Source of the DNA: Nevskia soli
Lineage (GTDB): Bacteria > Pseudomonadota > Gammaproteobacteria > Nevskiales > Nevskiaceae
Assembly: GCA_026224805.1 (NCBI GenBank)
Contig: JAMFRN010000017.1
Coordinates: 1-64,000, forward strand
DNA: 64,000 nucleotides
Reading direction: 5' to 3'
The number at the start of each line of letters is the position of its first letter. Positions within the stretch are counted from its first letter, which is position 1. Positions 57,691-64,000 of this stretch are shown piece after piece. Made by a program: the position numbers and the translations under genes. The notes beneath the pieces are model-generated. The model was given only the letters and a program-made list of their open reading frames with translations, ran no database searches and had not been told where the DNA came from.

Positions 57691-57708
57691 GATATGAATA
57701 ACATATCA
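57690..57708. promoter_or_regulatory. LTTR-type operator between lysR and MFS genes
   Basis: TGATATG-AATAA-CATATCA is a perfect 7-bp inverted repeat with the T-N11-A form of LysR boxes. It starts at the first base of the lysR start codon, and further TATCAAA half-sites follow. Control of the MFS gene by the adjacent LysR is inferred. Confidence 0.55.
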
Positions 57709-57784
57709 AATTCGTCTAAAAATAATATTTGCCGTATCAAACAACCAGGACTAAGCTGCGCCACTTCTTGAGCTGGAGCGGTTC

Positions 57785-58978
57785 GTGCGGATCGAGCGTG
57801 GCCAGGTTGCGGTGGTGGCGGCGGGGATGTGCGCCTTCTTCAATATGTACATCACCCAGGCACTGCTGCCGGAGCTGCGCCGGGCCTTCGGCGCCGGCGT
57901 GGCGCAGGTCAGCCTGACCGTCACCGCCACCACGCTGGGCGTGGCGTTTGCCGCGCCTTTTGCCGGCAGCCTGGCCGACCGCTTCGGCCGCAAGCGCGTA
58001 CTGCTGATCGCCCTGGCCCTGCTGACCCTGGCCACCTTCGGCGCCGCCAGCGCGGATCGCCTGGGCGTACTGCTGGTGTGGCGGGCCCTGCAGGGCATCG
58101 TCATCCCCGGCATCTTCGCCAGCGCGGTGGCCTACATCGCCGAGGAATGGCCGCCGGCCGAGGCGGCAACCATGGCCAGCCTGTATGTGGCCGGAACAGT
58201 GCTGGGCAGTTTCTGCGGCCGCTTCATCTCCGGGCTGGTGACGGACGCCTACGGCTGGCGCAGCGCCTTCCTGGTAATGGGCCTGATCAACCTCAGCTTC
58301 CTGCCGCTGATCGCAGGCCTGCTGCCGCAATCACGGCGCTTCACGCCCAGCACCTCCCTGCTCGCCTCGCTGTCGGGCGTCAGCCGGCATCTGCGCAACG
58401 CGCCGCTGCTGGCGACTTACGGCGTCGGCTTCACCCTGCTGTTTGCCCAGGTCGGCACTTTCACCTATATCAATTTCTATCTCAGCGAAGCCCCGTTCGG
58501 GCTTTCCACCCACGCGCTGTCCTTCATCTTCTTCGTCTTCCTCATCGGCATGGCGGTGACGCCGTTCAGCGGCCGCTGGGCGCTGCGCTGGAGCCCGCGC
58601 ACCGTGGGCCTGGCCGCGTTGGCGACGAGCGCGCTGGGGCTGGCGCTGACGCTGAGCCACTGGCTGCCGCAGATCATCCTCGGGCTGGTTCTCAGCTCGG
58701 CCGGCATCTTCATCGTGCAGTCCCTGGCGACCGCGACCGTGCCGCGCCTGGCCCAGGGTGCGCGCTCCGCCGCGGTGGGCCTGTATCTCACCAGCTACTA
58801 TTTCGGCGGCAGCGTCGGCGCCAGCCTGCCGGCCTCGCTGTGGTCCTTCGCCGGTTGGCCCGCTTGCGTGGCCTTGGTGCTGGCGGTGCAGCTGTTCGCA
58901 GCCCTGCTGATTCACGCCACCTGGGCCGTGCGTCCGGCACGATCCACGGCGGCACTCACAGCAGTCGGCGAGGCATAG
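57785..58978 (+). CDS. MFS transporter (DHA-type)
   Basis: The 397-residue membrane protein has twelve hydrophobic segments. The signature after the second segment is GSLADRFGRKRVLLI, the MFS D-R-x-G-R-K/R-R. It starts at GTG 57785 with a GGAG site. Its closest resemblance is to drug or small-metabolite exporters (DHA1-like). It is divergent from the LysR gene, so it is probably induced by the LysR ligand. Confidence 0.92.
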   Translation: MRIERGQVAVVAAGMCAFFNMYITQALLPELRRAFGAGVAQVSLTVTATTLGVAFAAPFAGSLADRFGRKRVLLIALALLTLATFGAASADRLGVLLVWRALQGIVIPGIFASAVAYIAEEWPPAEAATMASLYVAGTVLGSFCGRFISGLVTDAYGWRSAFLVMGLINLSFLPLIAGLLPQSRRFTPSTSLLASLSGVSRHLRNAPLLATYGVGFTLLFAQVGTFTYINFYLSEAPFGLSTHALSFIFFVFLIGMAVTPFSGRWALRWSPRTVGLAALATSALGLALTLSHWLPQIILGLVLSSAGIFIVQSLATATVPRLAQGARSAAVGLYLTSYYFGGSVGASLPASLWSFAGWPACVALVLAVQLFAALLIHATWAVRPARSTAALTAVGEA

Positions 58979-59119
58979 ATCGGCGGCGTCAGACGCAAGC
59001 GATTCTCGTTACGTCAATTGCGGCGGATGTCTGCTAGCTTCTCCGCTCCGGGCGCCGCAAACGATATAAGTTTGGAACCGTTTCCGCGCTCCAGCACATT
59101 CCTAACTGGAGGACGCACC

Positions 59120-59452
59120 ATGTCGCACCCCGTTTCTTCCGATCGCCGCCGCTTCCTCAGCCGCATCGCCCTGGGCGCCGCCGCGCTGCCGCTGCTGCGC
59201 CTGGCCCCGGCGCAGGCCGCCGATCTGCCGCACCTGAGTCCGGACGATCCCACCGCCAAGGCGCTGGGCTTCACCACCGACGCCAGCAAGATCGATCCGA
59301 AGAAGGAAACCGCATTCAAGGCCGGCAGCCATTGCGGCAGCTGCGCGCTGTTCACCGCCCCCGCCAGCGGCGACTGGGGCGCCTGCGGCGCGTTCTCCGG
59401 CAAGTCCGTCGACCAGGGCGGCTGGTGCCGCGCCTACGCCGCCAAGGGGTAG
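59120..59452 (+). CDS. High-potential iron-sulfur protein
   Basis: The 110-residue protein has a Tat signal (SSDRRRFLSRIALGAAALPL) and the four cluster cysteines in HCGSCALF, WGACGAF and GGWCRAYAAKG, as expected for HiPIP, a periplasmic electron carrier. Such proteins donate electrons to reaction centres or oxidases. GGAGG lies 7 bases upstream. It stands alone. Its electron partner cannot be told from the neighbours. Confidence 0.95.
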   Translation: MSHPVSSDRRRFLSRIALGAAALPLLRLAPAQAADLPHLSPDDPTAKALGFTTDASKIDPKKETAFKAGSHCGSCALFTAPASGDWGACGAFSGKSVDQGGWCRAYAAKG

Positions 59453-59506
59453 CAGGCACTCCGTCCGGGAAGCGCTAATTCATTACTGGGCGGTTCAAGC
59501 AAGCAA

Positions 59507-59545
59507 CAAAAAAATAGCCTCGGCTTTTTGGCCGAGGCTATTTTT
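59507..59545. terminator. Bidirectional intrinsic terminator
   Basis: The stem AATAGCCTCGGC / GCCGAGGCTATT, with an A-tract before and a T-tract after, ends the HiPIP gene on the plus strand and, in reverse, ald on the minus strand. Confidence 0.9.
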
Positions 59546-59568
59546 CATTGTCTCCCGCCAATCCGGGA

Positions 59569-60687
59569 TCAGGCCTTCAATGCGTCCTGCGCCGGCTGAT
59601 AGGCATAACCCAGCGTATCGGCCACGGCCTTGTACGTCACCTTGCCGCGGCTGACGTTGAGCCCTTCACGCAGGTTGGGATCATCCAGCAGCGCCTTGCG
59701 CCAGCCCTTGTCGGCCAGCGCCAGCGCAAACGGCATGGTGGCGTTGGTCAGGGCGAAGGTCGAGGTGCGCGCCACGCCGCCCGGCATATTGGCCACGCAG
59801 TAATGCACCACGCCTTCTTCGACGTAGGTGGGGTTCTGGTGGGTGGTGGCCCGTGAAGTCTCGAAGCAGCCGCCCTGGTCGATGGCCACGTCGACGATGA
59901 CCGAACCCGGCTTCATCGTCTTCAGCATGGCCCGCGTCACCAGCTTGGGCGCGGCTGCGCCCGGCACCAGCACCGCGCCGATCACCAGGTCGGCCTGGCT
60001 GACCTCGTTCTCCAGCGAATCGACGCTGGAGTACAGGGTGGTCAGGCGGCGCTCGAAGATCGTATCGAGCCAGCCGAGGCGCGGCAGCGAGCGATCGAGA
60101 ATGGTGACGTCGGCACCCAGGCCGACCGCCACGCGCGCAGCGTTGTAACCGACCACGCCGCCGCCGATCACCACCACCTTGGCCGGCGGCACGCCGGGCA
60201 CGCCGCCGAGCAGCACGCCGTTGCCGCCCTGGGCCTTCTCCATGGCATGGGCGCCCGCCTGGATCGACATGCGCCCCGCCACCTCGCTCATCGGCGCCAG
60301 CAGCGGCAGGCCGCCGCGGCCGTCGCTGACCGTTTCATAGGCGATGGCAATGGCCCCGGATTCGACCAGGCCCTTGGTCTGGTCCGGGTCCGGCGCCAGG
60401 TGCAGGTAGGTGAACAGCACCTGCCCCTCGCGCAGCATCTTGCATTCGACCGCCTGCGGCTCCTTGACCTTGATCACCATCTCGGCGCGGGCAAACACTT
60501 CCGCCGCGTCCGGGACGATTTTCGCGCCCGCCGCTTCATACAGCGCGTCGCTGATGCCGATGCCCACACCGGCCTGCGTCTGAACAATGATCTGGTGGCC
60601 ATGGGCGGCCAACTCGCGCACACCGGCCGGCGTAAGGCCGACGCGATATTCGTGTACCTTGATTTCCTTTGGAACGCCGATCAGCAT
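59569..60687 (-). CDS. ald: Alanine dehydrogenase
   Basis: The enzyme interconverts L-alanine and pyruvate with NAD. ATG 60687 ([20 protein letters not shown]) matches the family start and has AAGGAA upstream. Length is 372. Conserved stretches are [11 protein letters not shown]-like [40 protein letters not shown] with the dinucleotide glycine-rich loop [20 protein letters not shown], and [20 protein letters not shown]. It lies alone, ended by a bidirectional terminator. Confidence 0.96.
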   Translation of the reverse strand: MLIGVPKEIKVHEYRVGLTPAGVRELAAHGHQIIVQTQAGVGIGISDALYEAAGAKIVPDAAEVFARAEMVIKVKEPQAVECKMLREGQVLFTYLHLAPDPDQTKGLVESGAIAIAYETVSDGRGGLPLLAPMSEVAGRMSIQAGAHAMEKAQGGNGVLLGGVPGVPPAKVVVIGGGVVGYNAARVAVGLGADVTILDRSLPRLGWLDTIFERRLTTLYSSVDSLENEVSQADLVIGAVLVPGAAAPKLVTRAMLKTMKPGSVIVDVAIDQGGCFETSRATTHQNPTYVEEGVVHYCVANMPGGVARTSTFALTNATMPFALALADKGWRKALLDDPNLREGLNVSRGKVTYKAVADTLGYAYQPAQDALKA

Positions 60688-60810
60688 TCGGATGTTTCCT
60701 TGTGATGGCTGCAATGACCCAGTTTATCGCAGGCCGCAGCGCGCCACAGGACCGCCGCCGGGAATTGCCCGGGCGGATATAAGCAATCAATTCAATTTGT
60801 TGGAGATTCG

Positions 60811-61158
60811 ATGCAAGGTCGCCTGCGTTATCGACTCGGCTTTCTGCTCGCCGCCGGCGGCATTGGCTTATGCGGCTATGCCGGTTTGCAGTGGCATGCG
60901 CTGCCGCATTACAGCGAAGAGGACCTCAAGACCTCGACCGAACTGAATCTGCAGATCGACCTGGCCCGGCAGGGCATCCGCGATCAGCCGGGTGCGGAGC
61001 AGATGGAGACGCTACGTCAGCGGGAACGGGCCGAAATCGAAGCCGAAATCAGCGCCGAACGAGACACCGTGCTGCGCTGGTTCGCCGCAGGTCTGGGACT
61101 GCTGGTGATTGCGGCTGGCCAGGCGGTGATGCTGCGACTGAGCCCTCCCGCCGGTTAG
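60811..61158 (+). CDS. Small membrane protein with central coiled coil (115 aa)
   Basis: ATG 60811 has GGAG upstream. Two transmembrane segments (LRYRLGFLLAAGGIGLCGYA and VLRWFAAGLGLLVIAAGQAV) flank a charged, helical middle (EEDLKTSTELNLQIDLARQG, METLRQRERAEIEAEISAER). It has no recognised family. It is divergent from ald and converges with the Ig-like protein gene. The gap 61159-61286 holds nothing obvious. Confidence 0.65.
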   Translation: MQGRLRYRLGFLLAAGGIGLCGYAGLQWHALPHYSEEDLKTSTELNLQIDLARQGIRDQPGAEQMETLRQRERAEIEAEISAERDTVLRWFAAGLGLLVIAAGQAVMLRLSPPAG

Positions 61159-61286
61159 CTTTCACGTCCGAACCGAATTCGCAAAGCCCAGCGCACTCCA
61201 TTGAGTGGCACTGGGCATCGCAAGCTGACGCAGATCCGTCGGACCAATTAATCCAGCACGCCTGCGACACGCCTAAACCGCTCCAT

Positions 61287-63572
61287 TTATGGTGGGCAGG
61301 TCCCGCCGGTGTACGCTACCGGGATAGTTGCCGGCGAAGCCGCCGCGGCATTTGATCCATATGCCGGCGTGGTCGCAGTGATCACCAGCGTATCGGTGCA
61401 ACTGGTGCTGGAAGTCGGCGCCTGGATAGTGAATGAAGCCGTGACATAGCCGAACTGATCCGTATTCGGTACGGTGTACGAAGACGGCGCCTCGACCGAT
61501 CCACCATTGCTCATCGACGCGGAAATGGTGGTCCCCGCAGCCGGAACCTGCAGCTGAGAATCGCCCACCGATGCATATACGATCTGGGTTTTTACCAGCG
61601 CGATCGACAGGCCGGCGACACTGGGAGGCGCCACAAATTTGTAGGGATTTATCGGCGTGCCTACGGCGGGATTCGTATTGTTGACGTATAGATGCAAGTT
61701 CGAATCGGTCATGACGATCACCAGCTGACCGCTGACTTCCAGTTCGGTCTGGTTGGGATCGCATGCGGGATCGTTGCACAGCAGGCCTACAAACAGGCTG
61801 CTCGCGGAGTCATATTTCCCATTATGGTTGTAGTCGACGTAAGACTCGAAATCGCCGTTGAAGACTCCACTTTCGTTGTAGTCGAAGAAGACCTCAGGCA
61901 GCGAGACGAAGAAGTCGCCATCTTTACACTGCGTCGCATTGTTCGAAGTGTTCTTCACGGAAACGTAATTACCGGTGCCATTGCAATCGTTGAAGCTCTC
62001 TTCGCCGATTGCGTATGCGGTGACCGTGCAACGGTGATCATCGCAGCCAAGACCACCATTGAACGTACTGGAACCGGTGGCCGAGCAATTGTTGTCGATA
62101 TAAGTGGGACTTGCCGGAGTTGTGGTGGTTTTCGGAAACGCCAGCATGCTGGTGCGCGGATTCTGCGTGGTGAACGTCACGGAGCAGGCACCAAGACCAC
62201 CTGTAGTGTTACAACTCGGCTGAATGCTTCCGCATTCAGTGGTGAAGGCGATGGCAGTGCCATCCGGAACCGGGTTGGCATACCGATCCGCCAGGCGTGC
62301 CGTAATGGTTGTCGTGTTGCCGTCATAATTGTTGCCGACCAGATTCAAGACGGTAGCGGAGAGGGAGAATCCATTTTGCGTGGGCACCCCCGTCGAAATG
62401 GTCAGTTGACTTGATTCGGTGGTGAGGGAGGTGCCATTGATAACCGCCGTGACGCGCACGGTGGTATGTACCGTTCCCGACTCTACGGTCGTCTGCACAT
62501 CGCCGTTGGCGTCACTCTTTGCATTGGCGGGAGACACGCTCACACCGCCGGCCGTGGTGGTCAGCGAGAAATTGACCTGCTGGTTCTGCACCGGGTTGCC
62601 ATTGGAATCGAACACCGTGAATACGACAGTAGACGAGTCAGTCAAACCGGTGCCCTGGAGGCCAATGGTGGTCGGGGTCGCCGACACGAACACGATCGAG
62701 CCGAGCGTTGCCGGCTGAACGTTGATCACACCGCTGGCGGAAAGGCTGGTGGTGCCGACTACCGCGGTTGCCGTGATGGTGTCGTTGCCGCTACAACCGG
62801 TGGCTTTGTAAGTCGTGCTGAAGGTGCCGGTCGAACTCGTCACCGGAGAGGTGATTTGCGCCAACCCCTGGCTTTGACAGGGCGAGGAAAAGCTGACCGT
62901 CGCCGAACCGGCATAGGGCGTATTGCCATTCGCCGTATCCACGATGCTGAGTTGCAGGCCCGAACTGCCGCCCGCCGCCAACGGGGTCTGCCCGACGGCG
63001 ATGATGTTTGCGGTGAAGGAACCGGTGCTGGACAGAACGCCCAGGGAATAGGAAGGCGTCGTCGATGCAACCGTGACGGCAGTCGTAGCGGAAAGTGTGG
63101 TGCCGGTCGCAGCTGCAGTACCGTTAATGGTGGTCCCGGCTATGGCAGCTCCAGCCGAAAGGGTGGCGGTGATATTGCCGTCGACATCGGTAGTGGTCGC
63201 GCTGGGAACCAGCACGCCCGCGGAGGCCGCGAAAGTGACCGGGTAATTGGGGATACTGACATTGTTCGTATCGGTCAGCGTGGCGGTCAAAGTGACCGAC
63301 GCCCCCGCGGTGCCGGCTGCGGCATTGCTCGACAGCGTTGAGCTGCTGGTGATGACAATCAGGTGCGCGGGCGTCTGCGAAGTCGTCCCGCTGGAGCTGC
63401 CGCTACCGGTGCCGGTGCCGCCCGAAGAAGAACTGCTGGAACTGCTGGAGCTGCCGCTCGACGAGGCTCCGCTGGCAGTCAGGGAAAAACCGCTCCCGCC
63501 GCCCCCGCAGGCTGCAAGGCCAAAAGAAAACAGAACGGCCGCACAGGCCTTGGCAATCATCTGACCGCGCAT
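61287..63572 (-). CDS. Large Ig-like (Big) domain lipoprotein, probable adhesin
   Basis: The 761-residue protein starts MRGQMIAKACAAVLFSFGLA, then the lipobox AACGGGG, and a Ser/Gly linker (SSSGSSSSSSSSSSGGTGTG). Repeated Big-type units follow: TSSSTLSSNAAAGTAGASVT, NVSIPNYPVTFAASAGVL, VQNQQVNFSLTTTAGGVSVS and similar. Near residues 530-600 are Ca-binding-like loops (DYNESGVFNG, DYNHNGKYD). Such lipoproteins are surface-exposed adhesins or scaffold proteins. It is on the minus strand and ends near the small membrane protein gene. Confidence 0.85.
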   Translation of the reverse strand: MRGQMIAKACAAVLFSFGLAACGGGGSGFSLTASGASSSGSSSSSSSSSSGGTGTGSGSSSGTTSQTPAHLIVITSSSTLSSNAAAGTAGASVTLTATLTDTNNVSIPNYPVTFAASAGVLVPSATTTDVDGNITATLSAGAAIAGTTINGTAAATGTTLSATTAVTVASTTPSYSLGVLSSTGSFTANIIAVGQTPLAAGGSSGLQLSIVDTANGNTPYAGSATVSFSSPCQSQGLAQITSPVTSSTGTFSTTYKATGCSGNDTITATAVVGTTSLSASGVINVQPATLGSIVFVSATPTTIGLQGTGLTDSSTVVFTVFDSNGNPVQNQQVNFSLTTTAGGVSVSPANAKSDANGDVQTTVESGTVHTTVRVTAVINGTSLTTESSQLTISTGVPTQNGFSLSATVLNLVGNNYDGNTTTITARLADRYANPVPDGTAIAFTTECGSIQPSCNTTGGLGACSVTFTTQNPRTSMLAFPKTTTTPASPTYIDNNCSATGSSTFNGGLGCDDHRCTVTAYAIGEESFNDCNGTGNYVSVKNTSNNATQCKDGDFFVSLPEVFFDYNESGVFNGDFESYVDYNHNGKYDSASSLFVGLLCNDPACDPNQTELEVSGQLVIVMTDSNLHLYVNNTNPAVGTPINPYKFVAPPSVAGLSIALVKTQIVYASVGDSQLQVPAAGTTISASMSNGGSVEAPSSYTVPNTDQFGYVTASFTIQAPTSSTSCTDTLVITATTPAYGSNAAAASPATIPVAYTGGTCPP

Positions 63573-63775
63573 GGAATCTCCCCAATCCGCCGCACTTTGC
63601 GGCACTTCCCTATGTTCCGATCCTAGCCTGAAATTTCAGCCAAAACAAGAAAATCGGCTATCTATGCAATGCAGTTTAAGAGGTACGCTCCCGGCTGCTG
63701 GGAGGTCCCGGTACCTGGCGGTCCTGATCATGTACCGCGCAATCTTGAGGTGTGATGACAGGCGCGACCGGCCTG

Positions 63776-64000
63776 TCAGGCCCGCCCCGCCTGTTCCGCC
63801 TGCTCGAGCCCTAGGGTGCTGCGGCCGCGGCTGTAGCCGAAATAGATCACCAGGCCGATCGCCAGCCAGGCGAAAAAGCAGACCCAGTTGCTGATGGACA
63901 ACCCCATCATCAGCAGGCCGCAGGTGAGGATGGTGACGATCGGCGCCAGCAGGCCGCCTGGAGCGCGGAAATGACGCCCCCGCTCCGGCTGCTTGAAGCG
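63776..64000 (-). CDS. C-terminal end of an APC-family amino acid permease (partial)
   Basis: Only the last 74 codons are in the window, and the 5' part is beyond the right edge. The sequence ends with a hydrophobic segment (APIVTILTCGLLMMGLSIS), then NWVCFFAWLAIGLVIYFGYS and a short basic and acidic tail. Preceding FKQPERGRHFRAPGGLLAPI is the typical R-F-x-x-P-G/P-x3-P-L-x-P end of cationic amino acid/APC transporters. The gap 63573-63775 to the Ig-like gene holds nothing obvious. Confidence 0.75.
   Translation of the reverse strand, partial: RFKQPERGRHFRAPGGLLAPIVTILTCGLLMMGLSISNWVCFFAWLAIGLVIYFGYSRGRSTLGLEQAEQAGRA

Overview
The window is a chromosomal segment of a high-GC gammaproteobacterium. 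The mix of genes (pgsA-uvrC beside tRNA-Gly and tRNA-Cys, aceB-aceA glyoxylate shunt, a wax ester synthase/DGAT, beta-oxidation and acyl-CoA thioesterase genes, a DUF1329/DUF1302/RND/Ycf48 cluster, a HiPIP) suggests a lipid- or hydrocarbon-using member of the Nevskiales/Solimonadaceae type. The taxonomic placement is inference and was not tested.

Bases 1 to about 8,200 are an accessory region with lower GC and different gene style. It abuts the 3' end of tRNA-Cys, the usual integration site for tRNA-targeting elements. It carries a MobA/MobL-type relaxase with a double-hairpin oriT candidate, a leftward mobilisation/unknown-function gene train, an orphan Dam-type adenine methyltransferase, an Xre regulator, and a truncated (by the window edge) secreted trypsin-like protease. 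The protease is divergent from the Xre gene across a 40-bp dyad. No integrase is visible, so I read this as the tRNA-proximal end of an integrative and mobilizable element whose other end lies left of the window.

From 8.2 to 31 kb the window is core chromosome: tRNA-Cys, tRNA-Gly, pgsA, uvrC, aceA, aceB, a MATE pump, rraA, dsbB, wax ester synthase, quinone oxidoreductase, an atypical sigma-54-type AAA+ protein, fumC/purB (divergent), small lipoprotein and thioesterase genes, fadH, an enoyl-CoA hydratase and a DUF4442 thioesterase-like gene.

From 31 to 44 kb there is a small MNT/HEPN toxin-antitoxin pair whose toxin gene has an in-frame stop, an exported SAM methyltransferase, a glycosyltransferase, a thioesterase, and then a fatty-acid module (FabG4-like reductase, FadI-like thiolase, an alpha/beta hydrolase fused to an acyl-CoA-binding domain). 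On the opposite strand a TetR-cytochrome c5-aldonolactone-oxidase-like-DSD1-like operon encodes what looks like an exported oxidation system.

From 44 to 64 kb come an SDR, the DUF1329-DUF1302-RND-Ycf48 envelope cluster, a HIT-like exported protein, a large penicillin-acylase-family lipoprotein, a LysR/MFS divergent pair, a HiPIP, alanine dehydrogenase, a large Ig-like lipoprotein and the C-terminal end of an amino acid permease. The common theme is uptake, activation, storage and oxidation of acyl or hydrophobic substrates, with acetyl-CoA fed to the glyoxylate shunt.
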